Positions 26,296 to 34,176 of a DNA stretch of 64,000 nt are shown in pieces. Every line of letters starts with the position of its first letter. Position 1 is the stretch's first letter. Source of the stretch: JABCPE02 sp963530295 (lineage in GTDB: Bacteria; Bacteroidota; Bacteroidia; Flavobacteriales; Weeksellaceae); the NCBI GenBank assembly GCA_963530295.1, contig CAUSCF010000001.1:1-64000 (forward strand), written 5' to 3'. Under the pieces are notes generated by a model. The model did no database searches and had not been told where the DNA came from. It saw only the letters and a list, made by a program, of their open reading frames with translations. A program made the translations under genes and the position numbers.

Positions 26296-27483
26296 CTATG
26301 AAATTACACCGCTTCCCAGCAGCTCTTCGCCCTGATACCACGCCGCGAACTGCCCTTCTGCTATCGCCGACTGCGGATTTTCAAACTCTATGAAAAATCC
26401 CTCTTTATACTGATAAAGAACCGCATCTTCCAAAGGCTGGCGGTATCTTATCCTTGCTTTTACATTCATAGATTCTCCGTTTTTCAGCCGTAAATCTTCA
26501 CGCACCCAATGCACCTCATCATTATTGATTTTCAATGCTTTTCGGTAAAGTCCAGGGAAATTTTTGCCCTCGCCCACGAAAAGAATATTATTCTCCATAT
26601 CGCGGTCAATGATGAAGCAGGACTCCTTATGTCCGCCTATTCCCAAGCCTTTGCTCTGTCCTATGGTAAAAAACTGCGCACCTTGGTGTTTTCCGATGAC
26701 TTTTCCGTCTTCTTTTTGGTATTTTATTTTCTTTGAGAGATATTTTAATTCATCAAGTTTGGTTTCAAAAATAAGCATTCCTTTATGAAACTCTTTGTAA
26801 TCACTAAAAATCTCCACGATTTCGCCTTCTTTCGGGATTAGCTGCTGCTGCAGAAATGTTGGCAGGCTCACTTTTCCGATGAAACAAAGCCCCTGAGAGT
26901 CCTTTTTATCGGCAGTTACCAGCCCTATTTCTCTTGCTATTTCTCGCACTTCGGGTTTGGTCAGTTCTCCTATTGGGAATAGGGCTTTTGATAATTGATT
27001 TTGATTTAATTGGCACAAAAAATAGCTTTGGTCTTTATTATTATCCTTCCCTGCGAGAAGCTGATAGATTTCCTCCCCTCTCTCATCCACGAAAGAGGAA
27101 ACTCTGGCGTAATGCCCCGTTGCCACCTTGTCAGCACCCAAAGACAAAGCGGTCTGAAGAAAAACATCAAATTTCACTTCTCTATTGCAGAGAATATCTG
27201 GATTGGGCGTTCTTCCTTTTTCGTATTCGGAGAACATGTAATCTACGATTCTTTCTTTGTAAAGCTCGCTCATGTCTATCACCTGAAAAGGAATACCCAG
27301 CTTCTGCGCCACCAGAAGGGCATCATTACTATCCTCTACCCATGGGCATTCGTCCTCCAAAGTCACCGAAGCATCATTCCAGTTTCTCATGAAAAGCCCG
27401 ATGACCTCGTGCCCTTGTTGTTTCAACAGGTAGGCGGCAACACTGCTGTCCACGCCTCCTGAAAGTCCTACGACTATTCTCAT
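26296..27483 (-). CDS. mnmA: tRNA-specific 2-thiouridylase MnmA
   Basis: A 395-residue enzyme that thiolates U34 of tRNA-Glu, -Gln and -Lys. The PP-loop SGGVDSS (residues 8-14) binds ATP. Catalytic Cys residues lie in PDILCNREVKF and in GLCFIGKVSLP, and the C-terminal barrel domain ends with the EFENPQSAIAEGQFAAWYQ motif. A -7 box at 27605-27612 gives a ~115-nt leader. It is upstream of dprA in a two-gene unit. Confidence 0.97.
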   Translation of the reverse strand: MRIVVGLSGGVDSSVAAYLLKQQGHEVIGLFMRNWNDASVTLEDECPWVEDSNDALLVAQKLGIPFQVIDMSELYKERIVDYMFSEYEKGRTPNPDILCNREVKFDVFLQTALSLGADKVATGHYARVSSFVDERGEEIYQLLAGKDNNKDQSYFLCQLNQNQLSKALFPIGELTKPEVREIAREIGLVTADKKDSQGLCFIGKVSLPTFLQQQLIPKEGEIVEIFSDYKEFHKGMLIFETKLDELKYLSKKIKYQKEDGKVIGKHQGAQFFTIGQSKGLGIGGHKESCFIIDRDMENNILFVGEGKNFPGLYRKALKINNDEVHWVREDLRLKNGESMNVKARIRYRQPLEDAVLYQYKEGFFIEFENPQSAIAEGQFAAWYQGEELLGSGVIS

Positions 27484-27604
27484 ATGCTAAAATCCCTAAA
27501 ACCTCTGAAAAACGAGGAAATACGATAGGGTATCGTTTTTGTTAAACCTTCTAAAAACACAACAAATACCAAGAAAAAACATCTGTATTTGTCATTTTTG
27601 GAGG

Positions 27605-27612
27605 CAAATTTA
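27605..27612 (-). promoter_or_regulatory. -7 box for mnmA-dprA
   Basis: The minus strand reads TAAATTTG (TAnnTTTG), 122 nt before the mnmA ATG. It sits just beyond the terminator of the AAA+ operon. Confidence 0.45.
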
Positions 27613-27633
27613 AATGATTTTATCTGATAAAAA

Positions 27634-27661
27634 AAATCCTCAAATTTCACTCTGAGGATTT
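27634..27661 (-). terminator. Terminator of the AAA+ operon
   Basis: Perfect 9-bp stem AAATCCTCA / TGAGGATTT with a 10-nt loop and eight T residues on the minus strand, 14 nt after the ATPase stop. Confidence 0.85.
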
Positions 27662-27674
27662 GATATTTTTGGTT

Positions 27675-28937
27675 TTATTCTGGGTTTTTGAGGATTGATT
27701 GTTTTTCTTCTAATGTTTTAGAATCATCATCTCTTTCCTTTTGTTCTAAATTTTGTTTTATTTTTTCTTCTATTTTTTGTTTAAAAATAGGATTCATCGC
27801 ATTGGCTTTTCGTTCTTCTTCCAACTTTTTAATTTTTTCTTTGGTATTTTCAAAACCTTTAATAAAAAACTCTTCTGATAGAACTTCTTCCAAAGATTGA
27901 GCCCCCAAAGTCAAACTCTCCAAAACTGCATTTTTAATTTCTCTTCCTGAAAAACCTTCTGCTATTTCGGCTAATTTATTGCACAATTCTTCTTTATTAA
28001 CATCTAATGCAAAAGGGGCTTTAGATGGAATAGTAATACTAATTATCTTCTTTCTACCTTCCAAATCTGGCAAATCAAAATGAATATGTTTTAAAATACG
28101 AGATTCAAAAGCTCTATCATAATTTTTAGCAAGGTTAGTAGCAAAAATCACTACTCCATCAAAATCCTCCAATAAAATCAACATCTGACTACGAAGCGAA
28201 TTAATCGCTTGATCTGAACTACTTTGCACATTTTCAATTCTTTTACCAAGGAAAGAATCCGCCTCATCAAAGAATAAAACAGCCTTTTCTTTTGTTGCTA
28301 ATTCAAAAGCTTTAAAGAGATTTTTAGGAGCATCTCCCACATATTTTGATTCTATTTCAGCATAATTAACCGCCAAAATATTCTTATTTAGTTGATGGGC
28401 AATAGCATGAGAAACCATTGTTTTACCTGTGCCTGGTGGCCCATAAAAATTAAGAATAAGTTTTGGTTTGGAATCTACTTCAGAAAATCCCCATTCTTCA
28501 TATATTTTAGTCTGAAACTTTATCAATGATAAAGCTGTTTCTACCTCTTTTTTTACATTAGGAGGCAAGATTACTCTATCTAATGTGGTTTTAGGTTTTT
28601 GTACAATGAAATTAACTTGTTCTTCTGTTTTTTGAGGGATATTACTCATAACTTCGCGATTTTCATAAATATAAATATTAGGAAATTGTTCAAGGACTGA
28701 TTTATCTTCTTGCTTAAATATGCTTTCTTTCCTATTTATCAAGGCTCGCTCTATATCTATATAGCTTCCTATATTTTTTTCTAAAAAAATACTACCATTT
28801 CTAGTCATTCTTATTTCATAAAACTTACCATTATTAAGTCTTTTATCTCGGTAGTCAAACAAAATAGAAGGGTTAAAATCAAGACAAATTTCCTCAATTT
28901 TGTCTATGATTTCTTGTGTAGAGTTTAGCTTATCCAT
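27675..28937 (-). CDS. Classic-clade AAA+ ATPase of an unrecognised five-gene locus
   Basis: A 420-residue ATPase with one AAA module. Walker A is GPPGTGKT (166-173), the pore-loop-like KYVGD is at 198-202, Walker B FFDEAD at 222-227, sensor-1 N268 in FATN, and a candidate Arg finger is R280 in FESRILKHI. The KYVGD loop resembles the aromatic substrate-threading loop of the Vps4/katanin/spastin/p97 group. The N-terminal ~115 residues are an unrecognised substrate or adaptor domain. The C-terminal ~75 residues are highly charged and likely coiled coil. It starts 3 nt after the repeat protein stops. I infer that it remodels or extracts the four tail-sharing proteins upstream. No protease domain is fused. 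Confidence 0.85.
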   Translation of the reverse strand: MDKLNSTQEIIDKIEEICLDFNPSILFDYRDKRLNNGKFYEIRMTRNGSIFLEKNIGSYIDIERALINRKESIFKQEDKSVLEQFPNIYIYENREVMSNIPQKTEEQVNFIVQKPKTTLDRVILPPNVKKEVETALSLIKFQTKIYEEWGFSEVDSKPKLILNFYGPPGTGKTMVSHAIAHQLNKNILAVNYAEIESKYVGDAPKNLFKAFELATKEKAVLFFDEADSFLGKRIENVQSSSDQAINSLRSQMLILLEDFDGVVIFATNLAKNYDRAFESRILKHIHFDLPDLEGRKKIISITIPSKAPFALDVNKEELCNKLAEIAEGFSGREIKNAVLESLTLGAQSLEEVLSEEFFIKGFENTKEKIKKLEEERKANAMNPIFKQKIEEKIKQNLEQKERDDDSKTLEEKQSILKNPE

Positions 28938-28940
28938 AGA

Positions 28941-29750
28941 TTATAGTATTACGATTTCTTTGTTATCCAATTCCCATTGTAACTCTGGGTCTATTTCTTG
29001 GGCTTGGATTTCCTCCATAGAGACTACCTCTCCATTATAATATTTACCCGCGAATATTTTGCGGCTTTCCTCATCTTCTAAAATCCAATCCACTTCTTTT
29101 ATATTAGGAGTATAAGATGTTCCTTTCAACTCTTCATACATTGCTTGTAATTTGTCTATGGACTTGTTTACCAGCCATTCTTCCTGATACCCATGTCTTT
29201 TTACTAATATGTCAATAATTTCCTGTTTTTCATCAACATACTCCCCTTTTCCTTGTAGTTCTCCAAGCATTGCTTGTAATCTGTCTATAGGCTTGTTTAC
29301 CAGCCATTCTTTCTGATATCCATGTCTTTTTACTAATATGTCAATAATTTCTTGCTTGTTGAAATTTTTTTCACTTTTTCCCCTAAATATACCATACATG
29401 ATTTTGAGTCTTCTATCTGTCAGATTCTCTAACCTTACTCTATCACATCTGTGTTCATTTACCAATATGTTGATCATTTCATCTCTAGCAGGCACTCTAT
29501 AAATCGGACTATTGCTACTTTCTGACATACTACTAAGACCTATGTTCATATTATTATAATTCTCTTTTTCAAGATTATCTTTTATCATTTTGCTAAGTTC
29601 TGGAGGATGTTTTTGTCTTTTCTGCTCTTGTATATGCTTCTTTGCTGATTGTTTATCTAGATAATTAGTAATCCATATGACTAATTCTGCCAAAAAGCTT
29701 CCTGCGAGACCTCCCAAAACCACTGAAAATATAGGTAAAAACCAAATCAT
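28941..29750 (-). CDS. Membrane-anchored protein with three helical repeats, AAA+ locus
   Basis: A 269-residue protein with one hydrophobic helix at residues 1-28 and a basic Gln/Lys-rich stretch (32-50). Three ~43-residue repeats lie at about 89-125, 131-168 and 174-211. The repeat core is EIIDILVKRHGYQ, WLVNK and a trailing DRLQAM. Repeats 2 and 3 are nearly identical and repeat 1 has diverged. The repeats look like small SAP/LEM-like helical units, though this is a weak guess. The C terminus DNKEIVIL resembles the tails of the three small proteins encoded upstream. The ATPase gene follows after 3 nt. I do not recognise the family. Confidence 0.75.
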   Translation of the reverse strand: MIWFLPIFSVVLGGLAGSFLAELVIWITNYLDKQSAKKHIQEQKRQKHPPELSKMIKDNLEKENYNNMNIGLSSMSESSNSPIYRVPARDEMINILVNEHRCDRVRLENLTDRRLKIMYGIFRGKSEKNFNKQEIIDILVKRHGYQKEWLVNKPIDRLQAMLGELQGKGEYVDEKQEIIDILVKRHGYQEEWLVNKSIDKLQAMYEELKGTSYTPNIKEVDWILEDEESRKIFAGKYYNGEVVSMEEIQAQEIDPELQWELDNKEIVIL

Positions 29751-29781
29751 ATTTTTTCTTTTTTTATTAAACTTTGATTAA

Positions 29782-29809
29782 AAAGGGGTAATTTTAGCAT
29801 TACCCCTTT
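29782..29809 (-). terminator. Internal terminator within the AAA+ operon
   Basis: A perfect 11-bp stem (AAAGGGGTAAT / ATTACCCCTTT) with a 6-nt loop and TTTTT on the minus strand. It sits in the 70-nt gap between the 131-residue and 269-residue genes and probably lowers expression of the repeat protein and ATPase. Confidence 0.75.
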
Positions 29810-29820
29810 GAGTTGTTTTT

Positions 29821-30216
29821 TTATTTCAATACCAACATATCCTTATCCCCAAAAGCATCTTTTAGATTGACATCTATACTTTTTGCTTTAATATATTTAG
29901 TGTGTCCTTCCAAGATTTCTTCTGCATCTTTATCATAATATGTCAATGCAAAAAAGAGACTTTCTTCATCATTATTACTAAATATATCTCCTTTTACTTT
30001 TAATGCTATAGGCTGAATGTTAGGCTTATCCTTTAGAATAGGTGCATAAGATTTCTTAAAATAATCTTCCACATAAGCTAAGGTTAGTTTATCCATATCT
30101 TCTGCAACTAAAGGTTCTTTTGCTCCTTTTTCTCTAATAAAGTAATATACTCCACCTAATACTACAGCAGCCCCCAAGGCTACCCAAATCCAGTTATTTT
30201 CCATTTTTTCACTCAT
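29821..30216 (-). CDS. Small single-pass membrane protein with shared C-terminal domain, AAA+ locus
   Basis: A 131-residue protein with a transmembrane helix at about residues 9-27 (WIWVALGAAVVLGGVYYF) and a soluble domain. Its last ~65 residues align with the 127-residue neighbour: ALKVKGDI against SLKIKGKL, then a Tyr-Asp turn followed by EILEGHT against EVLTEHT, then an identical end AFGDKDMLVLK. The gene DNA at the 3' end is also similar, which points to duplication. No known family was recognised. It follows the 127-residue gene by 8 nt and is followed by an internal terminator. Confidence 0.78.
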   Translation of the reverse strand: MSEKMENNWIWVALGAAVVLGGVYYFIREKGAKEPLVAEDMDKLTLAYVEDYFKKSYAPILKDKPNIQPIALKVKGDIFSNNDEESLFFALTYYDKDAEEILEGHTKYIKAKSIDVNLKDAFGDKDMLVLK

Positions 30217-30224
30217 TTTTATAA

Positions 30225-30608
30225 TTATTTTAATACTAACATATCCTTATCTCCAAACGCGTTGATTGTGTCATCATCTAATTTATCTGACTCTATAACT
30301 TCCGTGTGTTCTGTTAAAACCTCCCCTGTGTTTTCATCATAGAAAGTATTTACTATTACATAATCTTTTTCTGATAGAGTCTCCTTCGTATCATCTAATC
30401 CTATATCTAATTCACTATAATCTCCCGATTCCAGTTTTCCTTTAATTTTTAACGAAAGAGCTTTTGCATTAGGCCATTTCTGTATTATTTCTTTATATTT
30501 CCTTTTGAACCAGTTAGCTATATTCCTAATAAAACTAACAATAGCTACCCAAATCTTTTTAAGCTTTTCCCAAACTTTCGCAAAAAATTTTACTAAACTC
30601 TCAAACAT
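30225..30608 (-). CDS. Small protein with Trp-rich N-terminal helix and shared C-terminal domain, AAA+ locus
   Basis: A 127-residue protein. Residues 1-45 form a long amphipathic or membrane-seeking helix rich in Trp, Phe, Lys and Arg (KVWEKLKKIWVAIVSFIRNI). A C-terminal domain follows from about residue 46 that is paralogous to the next gene's product and ends with the identical AFGDKDMLVLK. The central part has an acidic stretch (SGDYSELDIGLDD). No family was recognised. The N-terminal helix would suit a peripheral membrane protein facing the same domain as its single-pass paralogue. It lies 11 nt after the 148-residue gene. Confidence 0.78.
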   Translation of the reverse strand: MFESLVKFFAKVWEKLKKIWVAIVSFIRNIANWFKRKYKEIIQKWPNAKALSLKIKGKLESGDYSELDIGLDDTKETLSEKDYVIVNTFYDENTGEVLTEHTEVIESDKLDDDTINAFGDKDMLVLK

Positions 30609-30619
30609 CTTTTCTTTTT

Positions 30620-31066
30620 TTATAGATTAACCAATAATAATTCTTTATCTCCAAATTTTTCCTTTAATTCCTTAGAAATAATTTCACATCTTATATAATA
30701 CACTTTATTCATATCAATAGCCTTTTTATCAGCATCCAAATGCTGTAAAAAGAGCTCTAACTCGTCTTTTTTATTTCTTCCCGAATTAAGAAGCGCTACA
30801 GAAACAGAGGCTTCTGTTTTTGTCTCTGTAATGATGTTTTTCAGCTCATCAATGCCCAGTTTTTCTAACTGATACATCTCACAAGGTATATTAGTATTAT
30901 TCTCTACCCACTTAGATAATCCATCAATACCCTCCGCTACAGCATCCGCACCTTCAAGGATTACCTTCCCTTGTTCGCCTATAAACTCTGCCACTTTTCG
31001 GAGTTTTTCCATGTTTTCTGGTGAAAAAATTTTACCAATACTTGTCTGTACTTTTTGATAATTCAT
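30620..31066 (-). CDS. Small soluble protein with shared tail, first gene of the AAA+ locus
   Basis: A 148-residue helical protein without signal or membrane segment. The first ~85 residues are predicted helices rich in Glu/Lys. The last ~65 residues follow the pattern of the two next gene products: a beta-rich stretch (EASVSVALLN), then KVYYIRCEI, then an ending KFGDKELLLVNL that corresponds to AFGDKDMLVLK. Similarity is weaker than between the other two. The three small proteins thus differ in their N terminus (soluble, amphipathic, transmembrane) and share a C-terminal module. No known family was recognised. Confidence 0.72.
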   Translation of the reverse strand: MNYQKVQTSIGKIFSPENMEKLRKVAEFIGEQGKVILEGADAVAEGIDGLSKWVENNTNIPCEMYQLEKLGIDELKNIITETKTEASVSVALLNSGRNKKDELELFLQHLDADKKAIDMNKVYYIRCEIISKELKEKFGDKELLLVNL

Positions 31067-31176
31067 AATGTATAAATTTTAAAATATTTTATCCGAATTT
31101 AATTACTCCCTACTCTTTTGGCTTTTCGGGTTCCGCCATATCTTTAATTACTCAAATATTTATTATTTAAACACAA

Positions 31177-31216
31177 AAAATCCACATCGAAGAAAAATTT
31201 CTCCAATGTGGATTTT
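31177..31216 (-). terminator. Terminator-like hairpin upstream of the AAA+ operon
   Basis: An 11-bp stem (AAAATCCACAT / ATGTGGATTTT) with an 18-nt loop and six T residues on the minus strand. It could end coaX transcripts, a small RNA, or act as an attenuator in the operon leader. Confidence 0.75.
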
Positions 31217-31251
31217 AATAATATGTTTTTTCGTTGTTTAAGCCTAAATTT

Positions 31252-31283
31252 ACGCTGAACGCTGAACGCTGAACGCTGAACGC
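31252..31283. repeat. Heptamer tandem repeat (ACGCTGA)
   Basis: Four perfect copies of ACGCTGA plus a partial fifth (ACGC), on the plus strand. It is GC-richer than its surroundings and lies directly downstream (minus strand) of the -7 box at 31291-31298. Confidence 0.9.
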
Positions 31284-31290
31284 CTCATCT

Positions 31291-31298
31291 CAAAGATA
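31291..31298 (-). promoter_or_regulatory. -7 box ahead of the heptamer repeat
   Basis: The minus strand reads TATCTTTG (TAnnTTTG). Predicted transcription begins within a few bases of the heptamer repeat. Confidence 0.4.
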
Positions 31299-31367
31299 CG
31301 GATTTTTAGCGATTTAAGCAAATTCTTCAACGAATTATTTTCCATTTTTCCTACTTTTAAAACTTTT

Positions 31368-31375
31368 CAAAGATA
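31368..31375 (-). promoter_or_regulatory. Second -7 box upstream of the AAA+ operon
   Basis: The minus strand reads TATCTTTG (TAnnTTTG), about 30 nt after the coaX stop. It may be a second promoter for the same leader. Confidence 0.35.
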
Positions 31376-31404
31376 GAAAAATTTTTATGAATTTCCTATC
31401 TTTT

Positions 31405-32181
31405 TTAAATGTTTTCTAACCCCTCCTTCCCCAAGAAATAAAGACCTTTCAGTGTGTGGAGATGGTCGCCGACATCTATTTTGTCTGTCAGTGGTTTATA
31501 GATGTGAGAAACTCCGCCTGTTGCGATTACGAAACATTTATCCTTTACCTCGTTATTCACCCTTTCTATGAAGCCTTCCACCATTCCCAGATAGCCATAG
31601 ACCATACCGCTGACCATACAGGAAACCGTATCCTGCCCCAAGACAGTTTTCGGTGGAGCCAGCTCTATCTCTGGGAGCTGGGCAGTCTGCTGAACTAGAC
31701 TATTCAGCGAAGTGATAATCCCAGGCGCAATGATAACACCCTGAGTTTCACCCTTTTCATCTACACAGCTCACCGTAAGAGCAGTTCCAAAATCTATGAT
31801 AATCTTCTTTTTGTCTTTGGGATAAAGGTGATGCGCTGCCACCAAATTGGCATAAATATCAGTTCCCATTTGGCTGGATTTATGGCTGACTCCTGAGGGC
31901 GTATTTCTATTTACTAAAACAGGCTCCAGACCATGTATCTTCTTCAAAGCACCGCTAATCACCGTTGTAAGCTGCGGCACCACAGAACCGATGATAATTT
32001 TCTGAAACTCATCTGCTTTGACTTGATAAGTCTGATAAAACAAAAGAAACTGCGAATAAAATTCATCTTTCGTGCGGTAAGGCTTGGTATTGATAACCCA
32101 TGAGGTCTGGCATTCATCACCGCTAAATATCCCAAAACGGATATTCGTGTTTCCTATATTGACTACTAAAGTTTTGCTCAT
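31405..32181 (-). CDS. coaX: Type III pantothenate kinase
   Basis: A 258-residue enzyme that phosphorylates pantothenate, the first step of CoA synthesis. The ASKHA-fold phosphate motifs are present: VVNIGNTNIRFGIF at residues 5-18, then GTDIYANLVAAHHLYP, then DFGTALTVSCVDEKGE with the catalytic Asp, and ATGGVSHIYKPL near the end. It follows the M1 peptidase gene by 24 nt on the same strand and is probably cotranscribed with it. Confidence 0.96.
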   Translation of the reverse strand: MSKTLVVNIGNTNIRFGIFSGDECQTSWVINTKPYRTKDEFYSQFLLFYQTYQVKADEFQKIIIGSVVPQLTTVISGALKKIHGLEPVLVNRNTPSGVSHKSSQMGTDIYANLVAAHHLYPKDKKKIIIDFGTALTVSCVDEKGETQGVIIAPGIITSLNSLVQQTAQLPEIELAPPKTVLGQDTVSCMVSGMVYGYLGMVEGFIERVNNEVKDKCFVIATGGVSHIYKPLTDKIDVGDHLHTLKGLYFLGKEGLENI

Positions 32182-32205
32182 TTTCGTGTATTTTTGAAAA
32201 ATTAC

Positions 32206-34062
32206 TTATTTCACTTCCAAGAAGTTGTCCTCTGGATGCACATCGGCTAATCTTTGGGTAAAATCTATTCCCATAGCCTGAAGTTTTTCCTTACCGAAAG
32301 GTATCGTAAAGGTGTAATGATTCGCTGTCCAGTTCCAATAACCAAGAGTAGTAAAATTCCCAAAGAAATCAGATTTTTTCGGTTCTCTCATCATATTGAG
32401 CGGAATGTGATAGTTCACTATTTTGTTATCTTTTGTCAATACAGAGAAGTCTATCGGCATTGGGATTGTTCCTTTATTAACAAGGGTAATGGTCGTAAAT
32501 CCATCGCCGTATTTTACATCTTTTATCGCATAGTCTATGGTTTTAGTAGTGTTTATCCAGTAATGATAAAACCATTTCAGATCCATTCCCGAAACTTTCT
32601 GTGCTATATGCATAAAATCACGCCCAGTAGGGTGTTTCATAGACCATTCATCATAGTATTTTCTCATGATTCTAGACAAAGTCTCTTCCCCTACAATATA
32701 GCCTAGCTCTACTAAAAACAACTCACCTTTGGTGTAAGATGCCACACTGTAAGCCGAACCATGGTCGTGGTGGTCAGCAAGCCAAACTGCTGGTTCTTCT
32801 ATTTTTCTTTTCGTGAACGCCACATAGCTCTGGATAGCATCCATGAAAGGATTAGGCTGCGGCTGAATTGGCGGGAACAATCGGTAAAGAACATAATCCT
32901 GTGCATAAGTCGTAAAACCTTCATCCAGCCAAGGAGCCATGCTCTCATTCGTCGCGAGCATCTGCTGATACCAAGAATGCGCCCCCTCATGCACCATTAG
33001 ACTCACAAGGCCTTCCAAGTCTTTCGCCTCGCCCAGCATCAGCGTACACATTCCGTATTCCATACCGCCGTCTCCCCCTTGGATAAAGCTGTAGCTTGGA
33101 TAAGCATACCTTCCAAAAGTAGCATTCATGATTTGGAAAAATTTCACTGCAAGAGGTTTTGCTTCTTCCCAATATTTTGTTTTTTCTGATTTTTGATAAA
33201 CGAAATATAGTTTAGGCCCATCGATTACGGTCATCTCTTCCACCAAAAAATCTGGGTCTGCCGCCCAAGCGAAATCCAAAATATTTTTGGCTCTCCATCT
33301 CCAAGTTGCCTTTCCGTTTCTATCTTCTTTGATTGTAGGATTTTGGACATATCCCTTCACTTCGTTAGGGTTTTGGAGTGTTCCTCCTGCTCCGATGACA
33401 TAGTCTTTGTCAATATTGATTGTCACATCAAAATCTCCAAACGGCGCATGAAACTCCCTTCCTACATAGTCAAAAGTCGCCCAGCCGTCATAGTCGTATT
33501 CTGCGATTTTAGGATACCACTGGGACATAGACATTTCCACGCCTTCTCGGTTGTTTCGCCCTGCTCTTCGGATTTGGTGTGGAATCACTGCATCCCAGTC
33601 CATTGTGAAAGTCGTAGTGGAATTTGGTTTCAGTGGTTCATTCAGATAAACTTTCATTATCGTTTCCTGAATTTCGAATTTTAGGTCTTTGTCTTTTTGT
33701 TTTATCCAGTTTATTTTCTGGCTTCCCTCTTCATTAGCAGGAATAGAAGCCAAACGAGAGACTGGTTTCCCATTTACTTTGGTCATCAGACGCCCGTCTG
33801 CATTCAGTCCTTGGTTGGTCACCCTTTGGTCCATCATAGAATTAGGTTTAAAGGCATTCCAATATAGGTGAAAATACACTACCCTCAGCTCATCAGGCGA
33901 GTTGTTCGTGTATTCTATGCTCTGTTTTCCGTGGTAAGAATAGTTAGACGCATCTACATCGATGTTCATTTTATACTTCACATATTGCTGATAATAAGCT
34001 CCTTTCTGAGCAGACAGCATGAATGAAAAGCAAAAGCCGATTAGTAAAATTACTTTTTTCAT
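32206..34062 (-). CDS. Secreted M1-family metallopeptidase
   Basis: A 618-residue protein with a signal peptide (residues 1-18, ending LSAQ). The gluzincin site is HEGAH (H358, E359, H362) with the third ligand E381 in WLDEGFT, 18 residues after H362. The aminopeptidase-type GGMEYG motif lies just upstream (GGDGGMEYGMCTLM). The N-terminal beta-saddle domain is present. It is probably periplasmic and takes N-terminal residues off peptides. It precedes coaX by 24 nt with no obvious functional link. Confidence 0.92.
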   Translation of the reverse strand: MKKVILLIGFCFSFMLSAQKGAYYQQYVKYKMNIDVDASNYSYHGKQSIEYTNNSPDELRVVYFHLYWNAFKPNSMMDQRVTNQGLNADGRLMTKVNGKPVSRLASIPANEEGSQKINWIKQKDKDLKFEIQETIMKVYLNEPLKPNSTTTFTMDWDAVIPHQIRRAGRNNREGVEMSMSQWYPKIAEYDYDGWATFDYVGREFHAPFGDFDVTINIDKDYVIGAGGTLQNPNEVKGYVQNPTIKEDRNGKATWRWRAKNILDFAWAADPDFLVEEMTVIDGPKLYFVYQKSEKTKYWEEAKPLAVKFFQIMNATFGRYAYPSYSFIQGGDGGMEYGMCTLMLGEAKDLEGLVSLMVHEGAHSWYQQMLATNESMAPWLDEGFTTYAQDYVLYRLFPPIQPQPNPFMDAIQSYVAFTKRKIEEPAVWLADHHDHGSAYSVASYTKGELFLVELGYIVGEETLSRIMRKYYDEWSMKHPTGRDFMHIAQKVSGMDLKWFYHYWINTTKTIDYAIKDVKYGDGFTTITLVNKGTIPMPIDFSVLTKDNKIVNYHIPLNMMREPKKSDFFGNFTTLGYWNWTANHYTFTIPFGKEKLQAMGIDFTQRLADVHPEDNFLEVK

Positions 34063-34176
34063 ATTTATAAATTATTGTTTATTTCTTCTGTAAAAATATT
34101 TTTGCATTAAAACACTGAATTTTGTTTAAAAAATCACTTTAATACTTTTATTTATGCAAAAATAAAGTTTTAGTTT

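Larger units (their letters stand above)
31067..31404. other. Non-coding gap upstream of the AAA+ operon
   Basis: This 338-bp gap between coaX and the AAA+ operon has no credible gene. It holds, in minus-strand order, two perfect -7 boxes (31368-31375 and 31291-31298), a 7-bp tandem repeat and a strong terminator-like hairpin. The arrangement could be an operon leader with attenuation, a ~110-nt small RNA, or the coaX terminator next to a separate weaker promoter near 31093-31100 (TAAATTCG, one mismatch). Confidence 0.6.

Noticed and set aside
27512..27540. Small inverted repeat (ACGATA / TATCGT) in the mnmA leader
   Set aside because: The stem is only 6 bp with a 3-nt loop; too weak to call a regulatory structure.
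27675..28937. AAA+ ATPase as a second FtsH or a Clp-type protease
   Set aside because: There is no HExxH zinc site, no N-terminal membrane helices and no Clp signature; it has a single AAA module without a protease domain.
31252..31283. Possible CRISPR-like array
   Set aside because: The unit is only 7 nt, with no spacers and no cas genes nearby.
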